DNA of 64,000 nt from Mucilaginibacter tundrae. GTDB lineage: Bacteria > Bacteroidota > Bacteroidia > Sphingobacteriales > Sphingobacteriaceae. Position 1 is the stretch's first letter; each line of letters starts with the position of its first letter. The notes under the pieces were generated by a model that worked only from the letters and a program-made list of their open reading frames with translations, did no database searches and was not told where the DNA came from. A program made the translations under genes and the position numbers. The stretch lies in assembly GCF_013408825.1 (NCBI RefSeq), contig NZ_JACCBZ010000004.1, positions 493,716-557,715 on the forward strand. Reading direction: 5' to 3'. Shown piece by piece: positions 54,890 through 63,999 of this stretch.

Positions 54890-57800
54890 TTAGCTTCCTA
54901 ACCACAACTGCATCAATGCTATCAGTCTATCCATATCAACCGGTTTAGTAATATAATCATTAGCACCGGCCGCTATGCATTTTTCACGATCATCCTTCAT
55001 TGCTTTCGCGGTTAAAGCTATTACAGGCAACTTGGCCCATTTGTTTTGCTTGCGTATATATCTGGTAGCCTCGTAACCATCCATTTTAGGCATCATAATG
55101 TCCATCAATACTATATCAATGTCGTCTATCTCTTCAAGTTTGGCAATGGCTTCTTCCCCATCGTTCGCAATCTCTACAACCAGGTCATAAGTTTGCAACG
55201 CGCTGCTTAGGGCAAAGATATTGCGCATATCATCATCTACGATAAGCACTTTTTTACCTTTTATCGCATCTTTGCCTTTATTGATAACCCTTTCAGCAGA
55301 ACCTGTTATTGGTGACGGCCTTTTGTTAACTTCACTTATTTTATTCAGGAAAAGGTTAACTTCATCAATCAGCCTATCAGATGATTTACTGGTTTTGACA
55401 ACCATTGCGTTGGCATATTTCATCAACCTGTTTACTGATGTTTTATCAAGTTCCATCGCCGTATTTACAATAACCGGCAACTCTGCAAATTCATCAACTT
55501 CTTTAATCTTATCTAATAGATCGAGACCTGAAATATCAGGAAGGTTAAGATCAAGTATAACACACTGGTATTCGCTTTCATGCAGCATCCTGAAAGCAGA
55601 TTCACCATCAAAGGCTTGATCCACAGTAATACCTTGCCCTTCCATCATATCTTTCAAAGCCTGGCTTTGCGCCTTATGGTCTTCTACCAGCAGGATTTGT
55701 TTGAATTTGGCCCCGCTTTGCAGCATAATGTCCGTAAATAGTTTATCTAATGCACCGGTATCAATAGGTTTTTTAAGGAAGCTGATAGCCCCCTCACGGC
55801 GAACTCTATTAGCGGCGGCATCTCCTGCCGACATTAAGTGAACCGGAATGTGCATCGTTTCGGAAAGAGCTTTCAATTCCTTTAATATCTGCCAGCCATC
55901 TTTACCTGGTAGCATAATATCTAATATTACTGCATCGGGAAGGTGTTCTTTAATAATTTCAACAGCATTAGTACCCTCATTAACCATAATAGACTTATAA
56001 CCATGGTCGCGGGAGTAATCCTGCAGAATATTGGCGAAGTTTTTATCATCTTCTACAATAACCACTGTTGGCTCCCGATTCGGGTCGCGCATAATTTGAG
56101 CAGCAGGCCTTAAGAAAGTTTCCCTGATTGGGTTAAAAGTATCTACAGTAGGGACTTGTTCTTCCTCGGGTGCTACCGGCACGACTTTAGCTTCAAACGG
56201 AACGGTTAAAATAAATTCACTACCTATGCCAGGCTCACTGTTTAGCGTGATTGTTCCGCCAAGTAAGGTGGTTAACTCCCGGCTTATAGATAAACCTAGG
56301 CCTGTACCACCATATTTGCGGCTTGTTGAACCATCTGCTTGCTGAAATGCCTCAAATATAATACGTTGCTTCTCTTTCGGGATACCAACACCGGTATCTT
56401 TAATACAGAAGCTTATTGTCTTTTCTGAAGGGCCCGGAATAACATTTAAAGCAATAGACCCGCCTTCTGGTGTGAACTTAAACGCATTAGATAGCAGATT
56501 TTTAATCACTTGCTCAACCCTCACTTTATCAGTAAATAGAGTTTTAGGCACATCATTAACACTATTGGTAAATTTAATGCTTTTATTTGATGCAACTTCG
56601 GCAAACAGCATATCCATATCTTTCAATATATCGGCTATTTTGATTTGCTCATTTTGCATTTCCAACTTACCTGATTCTATTTTAGATAAGTCGAGAATAT
56701 CATTAATCAGGGTTAACAGATCGTTACCGGCATTAAATATCACACTGGCATATTTTATCTGATCATCTGATAAGTTATGCGGTTTATTATCTTTTAAGAT
56801 ACGTGCAAGAACCAAAATACTATTTAATGGAGTACGTAATTCATGGCTCATATTAGCCAGGAACTCAGATTTGTATTTACCTGTAGTTTCCAACTCCTGA
56901 ACCTTCAGGTTAATAGATGCGCGGGCTTCTTCTATAGCCTGATTCTTTTCTTCAAGCAAGCTTGCTTTTTCTTCTAACTCTGAATTGATGCTACGCAGTT
57001 CCTCTTGTTGTACCCTAAGCTCTTCTTCTGACGCTTCTAACATTTCTGTTTTGTTCATCAGTTCTTCATTGGTAACACGCATCTCTTCCTGCTGTGCTTC
57101 CAGTTCCTCGGCCTGTTGCTGGGTTTCCTCAAACAGATCGTGCATAATGGTACGTGCCTGGGCGGTATTTACAGCTATGCCAATATCGTTACCGATTTCG
57201 GTGATATAGTCTAGTTTGTTTTTGTCCAACTCGCCTTGGAATGCTAATTCAATTACCCCTATTAAGCGTTTATCAAATGTAAATGGCAGAATAACACTTT
57301 CTACGAATTCATCATAAACAATAGAACTTTGCAGATCTAGCTTATCATTTAATTTACCTTTTACTATTGCTAATTTCCTATTTTGTGCTGTTTGACCTAA
57401 CCAACCTTCAGTTAATTTAACAGTCTTTTTTAAGGCATCTAAATTGTGAAAAGCGTATGACGCGTATAATTCAAGGCGCTCTTCAGCTTCATTGTGTAAA
57501 TAAAATGTACCTGAAAGCGCTTTTGTATAGTTAGCAACTTCGGTAAGAATGTTTCCCGCGAGCTCTTTTTCACTTTGCTGGCCTTGCATTTTCTCATTGA
57601 GTAAGCCGGTACCTGTAAGCAACCAATTTTTAGCCTCGTTTTCTGTTAATACCTTTTCAAGTTCTATATTGGTTACTCTTACTTCTTCCTCAATTTTCTT
57701 CTGTTCTTCAAAGGTGCGTTGTATGTAATAGAATAATACAATTATAATTACCAAGAAGATTGCCGAACCTGTACTTATAAAAATAATAGCTTTTGTTGAT

Positions 57801-58336
57801 GCCGCTTCAGAGCTTGTTTTGCGATCTGCTAATAGTTTATTTTCAGTATTTATGATGTGGTCAGTTAGGACACGAATCCCATCCATGGTTTTTTTGCCAC
57901 TCAGGAACATACCGTTTTGAACCATATAATCCAATCCTTTTGTAGCACGGGTATCAATATTTGCTTTTAAGATACCAAGCTGGTCGGCGACAAGCGTATT
58001 TAATGAATCAACACGACTAACTTCGATAGGGTTATCGGCAATAAGTATGTGCAGATCCTCGAGATCAGAATGAATACGCGGTAACGCGGCATTATATGGA
58101 TCAAGAAAAACAGGATTGTTTGTTGCACCATATCCACGCATACCGGTTTCGGCATCGATCATTAATTGCAACAAATTTGTTGAGATTTTAATTACTTTTT
58201 GAGTATGTTCAACTAAAGAGGTATCGTTTTCGAGTTGATTGATATTTTTTACAGATAAAACACCAACGAGTAAAACAAGTATAATTGAAGCAACAAACCC
58301 GGTAAGCACCTGGTTTCTAAAAGATAGCTTTAACAT
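54890..58336 (-). CDS. CHASE3-GAF hybrid histidine kinase with three receiver domains
   Basis: The 1148-residue protein has, in order: a membrane helix (about 10-28), a periplasmic CHASE3 domain (about 35-175), a second helix (about 180-205), a GAF domain (about 240-395), a Glu/Gln-rich coiled coil (about 400-480), and a kinase core with H-box NMSHELRTPLNS (about 497-510). Then follow HATPase boxes and three receivers with phospho-acceptor segments VILDIMLPGKDG, VILDLNLPDISG and VLMDIMMPKMDG. It is the input of the operon with CheR, CheB and the second hybrid kinase. Confidence 0.93.
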   Translation of the reverse strand: MLKLSFRNQVLTGFVASIILVLLVGVLSVKNINQLENDTSLVEHTQKVIKISTNLLQLMIDAETGMRGYGATNNPVFLDPYNAALPRIHSDLEDLHILIADNPIEVSRVDSLNTLVADQLGILKANIDTRATKGLDYMVQNGMFLSGKKTMDGIRVLTDHIINTENKLLADRKTSSEAASTKAIIFISTGSAIFLVIIIVLFYYIQRTFEEQKKIEEEVRVTNIELEKVLTENEAKNWLLTGTGLLNEKMQGQQSEKELAGNILTEVANYTKALSGTFYLHNEAEERLELYASYAFHNLDALKKTVKLTEGWLGQTAQNRKLAIVKGKLNDKLDLQSSIVYDEFVESVILPFTFDKRLIGVIELAFQGELDKNKLDYITEIGNDIGIAVNTAQARTIMHDLFEETQQQAEELEAQQEEMRVTNEELMNKTEMLEASEEELRVQQEELRSINSELEEKASLLEEKNQAIEEARASINLKVQELETTGKYKSEFLANMSHELRTPLNSILVLARILKDNKPHNLSDDQIKYASVIFNAGNDLLTLINDILDLSKIESGKLEMQNEQIKIADILKDMDMLFAEVASNKSIKFTNSVNDVPKTLFTDKVRVEQVIKNLLSNAFKFTPEGGSIALNVIPGPSEKTISFCIKDTGVGIPKEKQRIIFEAFQQADGSTSRKYGGTGLGLSISRELTTLLGGTITLNSEPGIGSEFILTVPFEAKVVPVAPEEEQVPTVDTFNPIRETFLRPAAQIMRDPNREPTVVIVEDDKNFANILQDYSRDHGYKSIMVNEGTNAVEIIKEHLPDAVILDIMLPGKDGWQILKELKALSETMHIPVHLMSAGDAAANRVRREGAISFLKKPIDTGALDKLFTDIMLQSGAKFKQILLVEDHKAQSQALKDMMEGQGITVDQAFDGESAFRMLHESEYQCVILDLNLPDISGLDLLDKIKEVDEFAELPVIVNTAMELDKTSVNRLMKYANAMVVKTSKSSDRLIDEVNLFLNKISEVNKRPSPITGSAERVINKGKDAIKGKKVLIVDDDMRNIFALSSALQTYDLVVEIANDGEEAIAKLEEIDDIDIVLMDIMMPKMDGYEATRYIRKQNKWAKLPVIALTAKAMKDDREKCIAAGANDYITKPVDMDRLIALMQLWLGS

Positions 58337-58436
58337 TTAGGGATAGATTAATAATAATACAAATATGTTAAAAAAAATTAATTCATAATATAATCTCACA
58401 CAACCTGTGGTTTTACATTGATTAAGATACTAAGAA

Positions 58437-58853
58437 TTAATCGATTTTAAAGTTACTTGCCTTTTTACTGACCAATGTTCCCCCAACAGAAAGCAATCCA
58501 CCAAAGAATAACAGAAGCCATCCCCATTTAAAGTTAAGTTGATTAGTTAGAAAACCAGCTATAGAATGGAATGGTATAAAACTGAATGAAGTTTTTACTT
58601 TTAAAATTGCTGCTATGTAAAATACAAATATCAAAGCTAAGGATAACCAAGCCGCAAGCCTACTTATTTTAACCTGGTTAAACACAGTTCCTATTATGCC
58701 TACTACAGCTATTAGCAAAATAACCATGGCATATGGCTTATTTAAATCATATGCATCCCAGTTGGCTAAATGAAATGGGCGCAATAGCGGACAAAATGTT
58801 GCCGCTATTACTAATACAAACCCAACAAAAGATAAAAGCGCGGGCAGTCTCAT
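58437..58853 (-). CDS. Small four-helix membrane protein
   Basis: The 138-residue protein has four membrane helices (about 5-24, 41-60, 66-86, 110-128) and a short polar end. No family is recognised. It starts 4 nt after gldC and is probably co-transcribed with it and with the 88-residue gene, forming a three-gene operon near the motility gene. Confidence 0.75.
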   Translation of the reverse strand: MRLPALLSFVGFVLVIAATFCPLLRPFHLANWDAYDLNKPYAMVILLIAVVGIIGTVFNQVKISRLAAWLSLALIFVFYIAAILKVKTSFSFIPFHSIAGFLTNQLNFKWGWLLLFFGGLLSVGGTLVSKKASNFKID

Positions 58854-58857
58854 CAGG

Positions 58858-59190
58858 TTACTGTTGTTTTAGATCCATTTTATCAGCAAAATGCGCGCAG
58901 TAATCGCGAAGGTCTTCTACAATATTTGTTTCGCCGGTAGCACGTAAAAAGCTATCGCCCATAGTTTGCAATGTTTCGTAAAAGAAACGTTTCATATCAT
59001 CAACAGGCATGTCTTTAGTCCAAAGGTCTATACGTAAGGTGTTTTTATAGTTATGATCCCATAATGCTAACATCATTGATTTTACGGGTAGTGCCTCTTT
59101 AGTTTGTGAGTCTGTTGATTCCCACATAATGCTATCAGGCACGTTATTCTCGTCCATATCAATGGTTAGTTTGATCTCAGCTTTCTTCAT
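58858..59190 (-). CDS. gldC: Gliding motility protein GldC
   Basis: The 110-residue cytoplasmic protein reads MKKAEIKLTIDMDENNVPDS and has the GldC block FFYETLQTMGDSFLRATGE. GldC is needed for efficient gliding in Flavobacterium; gldB normally lies next to it, but no gldB is visible here. It lies between two small membrane protein genes. Whether this organism glides cannot be told from this locus alone. Confidence 0.92.
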   Translation of the reverse strand: MKKAEIKLTIDMDENNVPDSIMWESTDSQTKEALPVKSMMLALWDHNYKNTLRIDLWTKDMPVDDMKRFFYETLQTMGDSFLRATGETNIVEDLRDYCAHFADKMDLKQQ

Positions 59191-59196
59191 TTTTTA

Positions 59197-59463
59197 TTAT
59201 CTTACAAGTAAAAATATTATTGCGGTCAAAGTTATAAAGCTTAGCTCTACAATCCATATTTTTTTGGTTTCGGGAAAGAAATTCCGAAGCATAACATCCA
59301 AAAATGACACAGCAAAAGCAAAGAATAGAAATATCCAACCAATAGCGGTACCTAATTGACGCACCTTCATGCCTACTGTGGCAGCTCCATTAATCCAAAC
59401 GTAAACGGCAAGCACAAGGAATAACGCGCTCACTACATTTAATGGGGTGATCTTAAACTTCAT
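59197..59463 (-). CDS. Small two/three-helix membrane protein
   Basis: The 88-residue protein has three short hydrophobic segments (about 9-27, 36-57, 66-87) and no recognised family. It precedes gldC by 6 nt and follows the DEAD-box helicase by 8 nt on the same strand, so it may belong to the helicase transcript. Confidence 0.7.
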   Translation of the reverse strand: MKFKITPLNVVSALFLVLAVYVWINGAATVGMKVRQLGTAIGWIFLFFAFAVSFLDVMLRNFFPETKKIWIVELSFITLTAIIFLLVR

Positions 59464-59471
59464 TTAAATTA

Positions 59472-60818
59472 TTAATGTTTTTTTCTATAGCTTTTTGGCG
59501 ATTTTGTACGGGGAGATTTTGAATTCGGATTCTTTTTATCCCGCTCGGCTTTGAACTTTAGTTTCTGATTCAATGTCTTTTTTTCGTGGAATGCACCCTT
59601 AAAATCAGGATCATCGCGGCGTTTTTGCATATCGATCTCTCGGGCCTGATCCTGTTTTTCATCGTATCCTGTAACTTCTACAAACACCTCGGCAGGGATA
59701 GCCGTTACCGGGATAGTTTGCCTGATGAGCTTTTCGATCTTCTGCACATAGTACTCTTCTGATGGAGTGGCAAACGTAATTGCCTCTCCGGATTGGAAAG
59801 CACGACCTGTACGGCCAATACGATGTACATAATCCTCTATTACAACAGGCACGTCAAAATTAATAACGTGACTAACGTCACTCACATCAATACCGCGCGA
59901 AGCAACATCCGTAGCAACCAAAATCTTTACCTCATCATTTTTAAATGAGTTAATGCTATTGATGCGTGTGTTTTGGCCTTTATTAGCATGTAAAACCTTC
60001 ACCTCCTTTTCGCCAAATTTGCGGAGCAGGAATTTATATACATCCTCGGCGGCAGCACGGGTTTTACAAAAAACGATGAGCTTTTTTATGTCATCCGGTG
60101 CGTCCAACAGGTTTTTAAGCAGGTTTATCTTAGTTTTTACATTCGGTACATGGTACAATGCCTGGTTTACCGTTTGTGCCGGAGTTGCCTGCGGAGTAAC
60201 TTCGATAATAGTTGGAAACTCCAGGAAGTTATTAGAAAGCTGATGGATCTTATCAGACATGGTGGCCGAAAACAATAAATTCTGACGCTTAACCGGCACA
60301 ACCTCTAAAATACGATTGATCTGCGGCATAAAGCCCATATCCATCATTTTGTCGGCCTCGTCCAATACCAATACTTGCAGCGTTTTGGTTACTATATGCC
60401 CTGCCAAATAAATATCCATAAACCGGCCGGGGGTACCTACTATAATATCAACACCTTTATTAATGATCTCAATTTGAGTTTTTGGCCCTAATCCGCCATA
60501 AACAGAAACGATACGAAGATCAGTATAAACTGCAAATTGCTTTGCGTTTTCCTCTATTTGCATAGCCAGTTCACGCGTTGGCGCTATAATTATTGCACGA
60601 GCGCTATCGCCTTGTGCATATTTAAGCCTCATGATAATAGGCAACATATAAGCAGCAGTTTTACCTGTACCTGTTTGCGCTATGCCCATTACATCCTGCC
60701 CATTCATTATTGGCGGTATAGCTTTTTGCTGTATAGGCGTAGCTTCGGTATAACCGGCATCGGCAATGGCATTTAGTATTTGCCGGTTAAAATTAAAATC
60801 CTCAAAAGTTACAGCCAT
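59472..60818 (-). CDS. DEAD-box RNA helicase (RhlE-like)
   Basis: The 448-residue protein has all DEAD-box motifs: the Q motif TPIQ, motif I AQTGTGKT (47-54), motif II DEAD, motif III SAT, and motif VI HRIGRTGR. A basic C-terminal tail rich in Lys (NSKSPRTKSPKSYRKKH) may bind RNA. It resembles RhlE, involved in ribosome biogenesis or RNA decay. A perfect -7 element lies 4 nt before its ATG. It is divergent from pyrC. Confidence 0.95.
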   Translation of the reverse strand: MAVTFEDFNFNRQILNAIADAGYTEATPIQQKAIPPIMNGQDVMGIAQTGTGKTAAYMLPIIMRLKYAQGDSARAIIIAPTRELAMQIEENAKQFAVYTDLRIVSVYGGLGPKTQIEIINKGVDIIVGTPGRFMDIYLAGHIVTKTLQVLVLDEADKMMDMGFMPQINRILEVVPVKRQNLLFSATMSDKIHQLSNNFLEFPTIIEVTPQATPAQTVNQALYHVPNVKTKINLLKNLLDAPDDIKKLIVFCKTRAAAEDVYKFLLRKFGEKEVKVLHANKGQNTRINSINSFKNDEVKILVATDVASRGIDVSDVSHVINFDVPVVIEDYVHRIGRTGRAFQSGEAITFATPSEEYYVQKIEKLIRQTIPVTAIPAEVFVEVTGYDEKQDQAREIDMQKRRDDPDFKGAFHEKKTLNQKLKFKAERDKKNPNSKSPRTKSPKSYRKKH

Positions 60819-60822
60819 TTGG

Positions 60823-60830
60823 CAAAGATA
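60823..60830 (-). promoter_or_regulatory. -7 promoter element of the DEAD-box helicase gene
   Basis: The minus strand reads TATCTTTG, a perfect TAnnTTTG match, 4 nt before the ATG. A TTGG word lies about 22 nt upstream, close to -33 spacing. Confidence 0.6.
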
Positions 60831-60860
60831 GTGTTTGCTTTGGAAAGAGAGCCAATTATT

Positions 60861-60936
60861 AGAATCAAGAACAAAGAGTCAAGAATCAAGAAGCTTCAAA
60901 ATGTCTTGGCTCTTGAGTCTTAAATCTTGAATCTTC
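60861..60936. repeat. Imperfect inverted repeat of 'caagaatcaaga' type between divergent promoters
   Basis: The left arm (60861-60893) has AGAATCAAGA words and AGAGTCAAGAATCAAGAA; the right arm (60904-60936) reads the inverse with CTTGAGTCT and ATCTTGAATCTTC. Such imperfect repeats are common intergenic elements in Sphingobacteriaceae-type genomes as far as I recall. It lies between the pyrC and helicase -7 elements. Confidence 0.5.
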
Positions 60937-60940
60937 CCCT

Positions 60941-60948
60941 TATATTTG
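60941..60948 (+). promoter_or_regulatory. -7 promoter element of pyrC
   Basis: TATATTTG, a perfect TAnnTTTG match, lies 4 nt before the pyrC ATG at 60953. Confidence 0.65.
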
Positions 60949-60952
60949 CATT

Positions 60953-62287
60953 ATGTCATCTATCCTCATAAAATCCGCTACTGTAGTTAACGAAAACAAG
61001 CAATTTATTGCCGATGTATTTATTAAAGATGGTTTTATTGAACAGATCGGTAGCCAGATAGACAAGCATGCCGATCAAGTAATTAATGCTGAGGGATTGT
61101 ATTTATTCCCGGGATTTATTGATGACCAAGTGCATTTTCGTGAGCCGGGGCTGACTTATAAGGCCGACATTCATACAGAATCACGCGCGGCTGTTGCAGG
61201 AGGAATTACATCTTTTATGGAGATGCCCAATACCATCCCCAATACTTTAACTCAGGAATTACTTGAACAAAAATATGAGATAGCAAGCCGTAACTCATTG
61301 GCTAACTATTCTTTCTTCATGGGGGCAAGTAATGACAATATTGATGAGGTACTGAAAACAGATACCACTAAGGTTTGCGGCATAAAGGTGTTTATGGGTT
61401 CATCAACAGGCAATATGCTGGTAGATGATCCAACTACGTTGGAAAACATTTTTTCCCAATCGCCGATGCTGGTTGCAACCCATTGCGAGGATGAGGCGAC
61501 CATCCGCAGTAATTTAAATCATTACAAACAACTGCTTGGCGAAAATATCCCGGTAAAACTGCATCCAAAAATTCGCAGCGAAGAAGCTTGTTACCTGTCA
61601 TCATCAATGGCAGTTGAGTTGGCTAAGAAATACAATACAAGGTTGCATATTTTACATATCTCTACCGAAAAAGAAACACATTTATTTAGTAATGATATCC
61701 CGTTAAAAGACAAACGAATAACAGCCGAAGCTTGTATCCATCATTTGTGGTTTAGCGATAAAGATTACGAAACTAAAGGAAACCTGATAAAATGGAACCC
61801 TGCGGTTAAAACCGAAAATGATAGAGATGGTATTTTAAAAGCGGTATTAGATGGACGAATTGATGTAATAGCCACTGATCATGCGCCGCATACTATTGAG
61901 GAGAAGGCATTGCCCTACCTACAAGCACCGTCCGGCGGCCCATTAGTACAGCATGCCTTACCAGCGCTGTTAGAGATGCACCATCAAGGTAAAATAAGCC
62001 TTGAAAAGATCGCGGAAAAAGCTGCACATAATGTGGCTATTTGTTTCCAGATTGATAAGCGTGGCTTTATCCGCGAAGGATATTGGGCTGATTTGGTTTT
62101 GGTTGATCTGAATTCAAACTGGCAGGTAAATAAGGATAATATTCTTTACAAATGCGGCTGGAGCCCCTTTGAAGGAACAACATTCCAATCAAAAATAACC
62201 CATACCATAGTTTCGGGAAATTTAGCTTACAGCAATAATAAACTGAATGAAGGTATACCCGGTAAGAGATTAAGTTTTACCAGGTAA
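60953..62287 (+). CDS. pyrC: Dihydroorotase (class I)
   Basis: The 444-residue amidohydrolase makes dihydroorotate in pyrimidine synthesis. Typical blocks are HFREPG, GGITSFMEMPNT, HCEDEATI and ATDHAPHTIEEKALPY. The first metal-binding His of the canonical DxHxH is Gln: the motif reads D57-D-Q59-V-H61. As I recall this DDQVHFREPG form is usual in Bacteroidetes enzymes, so it need not mean loss of activity. The start is well supported by homology and the -7 element 4 nt upstream. It is convergent with the GyrI-like gene. Confidence 0.93.
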   Translation: MSSILIKSATVVNENKQFIADVFIKDGFIEQIGSQIDKHADQVINAEGLYLFPGFIDDQVHFREPGLTYKADIHTESRAAVAGGITSFMEMPNTIPNTLTQELLEQKYEIASRNSLANYSFFMGASNDNIDEVLKTDTTKVCGIKVFMGSSTGNMLVDDPTTLENIFSQSPMLVATHCEDEATIRSNLNHYKQLLGENIPVKLHPKIRSEEACYLSSSMAVELAKKYNTRLHILHISTEKETHLFSNDIPLKDKRITAEACIHHLWFSDKDYETKGNLIKWNPAVKTENDRDGILKAVLDGRIDVIATDHAPHTIEEKALPYLQAPSGGPLVQHALPALLEMHHQGKISLEKIAEKAAHNVAICFQIDKRGFIREGYWADLVLVDLNSNWQVNKDNILYKCGWSPFEGTTFQSKITHTIVSGNLAYSNNKLNEGIPGKRLSFTR

Positions 62288-62292
62288 ACCAA

Positions 62293-62748
62293 TTAGTTTA
62301 TTGCAAGTGAAATTTTCATGCCATTTTCGTTAGCGCCTGAGCAATACAGATCAAAGTCAGCTGTATATTTTCTATTTATATCACTTTCCCATATTTGCTG
62401 CCATGCCGCGCTTATTACTTCGGATAATTTATTTTTTAACGAATAAACCTGGTATTTGCCAGCAGGTATAGCTACATCTGTAAAGTTATTATTGATGTTT
62501 GTTAAAGAATTTACTTTGCAACCCAATACCGCGGTATATTTCCCGGTATGGTCTGTTTCATAATCTGTATAAACGCAATACACATCGTTTGATGCCCTAT
62601 CGGGGATGTGTTTTATCAAGTTGTCATCCATAAACTTAAACCAAAGCTCATCTATATCTTTTTTCGACTGCCCGTTTTGATTACTTGTGCGTACAGATAT
62701 GCCAACAATGTAAAAACCGTCTTGCTCTATTATTTCTGTTTTCATCAT
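62293..62748 (-). CDS. GyrI-like/AraC effector-binding-domain protein
   Basis: The 151-residue single-domain protein has the pattern of the GyrI-like small-molecule-binding fold (AraC_E_bind): two repeats around FYIVGISVRTS and VAIPAGKYQVYSLK, with a W-Q-Q-I-W segment in between. There is no DNA-binding part. It overlaps the SRPBCC gene by one base (TAATG), so the two are coupled. Confidence 0.85.
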   Translation of the reverse strand: MMKTEIIEQDGFYIVGISVRTSNQNGQSKKDIDELWFKFMDDNLIKHIPDRASNDVYCVYTDYETDHTGKYTAVLGCKVNSLTNINNNFTDVAIPAGKYQVYSLKNKLSEVISAAWQQIWESDINRKYTADFDLYCSGANENGMKISLAIN

Positions 62749-63176
62749 TATAAGTTTTTAAGAATATCCTTCAATCCATTAAATACTGATGTCCAATTTT
62801 GCTCTGAGTGTTCTACCGCTTCCTGGTTTTTAACCCCATCTTGGGTGATTATTAGCGTAGTCACCTCATTATCTTCACTAAGTTCATAAGTGATGTTATT
62901 ATGATTCTCCGGCTTGTCTTCAGTGCCAGACATACTGCTCCAGTAACTGTATTTCAGGAATTTTGGCTCATTAATAGCGAGTATGATACCACCATCCTGA
63001 TATTTATGCCCTTCCCATTCTCCGCTAAAAGTGATTGGATGCCCTACCTGCCAATCGGATTTAAGATCAGTACCGAAAAAGTATTGTTTTACAATTTTGG
63101 GATCGGTTAACCCCTGCCACACTTTTGCTATTGGCGCATTAAAAGTGATGGTTGTTTTTGATGTTAATGTTTCCAT
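62748..63176 (-). CDS. SRPBCC (AHSA1-like) domain protein
   Basis: The single START/Bet v1-like domain is typical of AHSA1 proteins: TTITFNAPIAKVWQGLTDP at the start, the GHPITFSGEWEG block, and a C-terminal amphipathic helix (EQNWTSVFNGLKDILKNL). The ORF opens at 63203, but the ATG at 63176 (METLTSK) is the usual start; 142 residues. The ligand is unknown. It is co-transcribed with the GyrI-like gene and lies 73 nt after a WYL regulator. Confidence 0.85.
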   Translation of the reverse strand: METLTSKTTITFNAPIAKVWQGLTDPKIVKQYFFGTDLKSDWQVGHPITFSGEWEGHKYQDGGIILAINEPKFLKYSYWSSMSGTEDKPENHNNITYELSEDNEVTTLIITQDGVKNQEAVEHSEQNWTSVFNGLKDILKNL

Positions 63177-63249
63177 AGTTGTATTGGTTGATTGATAAAT
63201 CAAAAATACAACCAGCTCATGACAACCCTATGTCAGCAGTAAAAAAGAA

Positions 63250-63999
63250 TTATATGTTTTTTTGAAATATGGCTTGAGCGATAGTTTTAATTCGCTCCTT
63301 TAAACTATCCGGCTGCAAAATTTCGGCACGATCGCCAAACATCATGTACCAGTGGGCAAACCCTTCAATTGATACGGTTAGGAATGTCATTTCAATCATG
63401 TTACCAACCGCTTTTTCTGATACAAACCCACTCCAATATTTTTGATAGCTTAGATTACCGTGGATCTCTTTATCTACCTTAATAATAACCGTTTCCAAAT
63501 GCTTTTCTTTCGCGGTTTGGGCTATATAGGCTTTTAAGGTTGGATGCTGATTGCCATATAATTTATCAGTCACATTCAAGGCTTTTATACGGTCTATCCT
63601 GAAATCACGGTAATCCTTTCGTAACAGGCAGTAGGCTATCAGGTGCCAATAACCATCCATAAAAAATATCCCTACAGGCTCAATTTCCCTTTTTGTATTC
63701 TCCTGGCTATGATGTGCAAAGTAATCGATACACAATATGTGTTTTTGCGAGATGCTGTTTAAGATAGTTTGAATATAGTCATTGTGAGGTGCCTGTGGCT
63801 CCGACCGGGTTTTAAATACGTGGATATTACTATCAATATCCTCCAGTAAATCCTTTTCCGCATTACGTAAAATAGCCCTGATCTTATACATAGCCGATTT
63901 ATGATTAGCTACGGTCGATGCATCGGTTAATTTCTCAACAAACTTTTCTGCTGTTAGAAATGCTGTAGCTTCTTCTTTAGTAAATGTTACCGGTGGCAA
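63250..63999 (-). CDS. WYL-domain transcription regulator, YafY/DeoR type (N-terminus cut by window)
   Basis: The frame is open to the window edge; the TTG at 63999 is not a likely start. The visible 249 residues hold the middle part and the WYL domain (about 90-165: IDYFAHHSQENTKREIEPVG, then YWHLIAYCLLRKDYRDFRIDRI) and a C-terminal WCX-like extension. The missing N-terminus should hold the helix-turn-helix. It probably regulates the following SRPBCC-GyrI pair, which is inferred from position. Confidence 0.88.
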   Translation of the reverse strand: MPPVTFTKEEATAFLTAEKFVEKLTDASTVANHKSAMYKIRAILRNAEKDLLEDIDSNIHVFKTRSEPQAPHNDYIQTILNSISQKHILCIDYFAHHSQENTKREIEPVGIFFMDGYWHLIAYCLLRKDYRDFRIDRIKALNVTDKLYGNQHPTLKAYIAQTAKEKHLETVIIKVDKEIHGNLSYQKYWSGFVSEKAVGNMIEMTFLTVSIEGFAHWYMMFGDRAEILQPDSLKERIKTIAQAIFQKNI

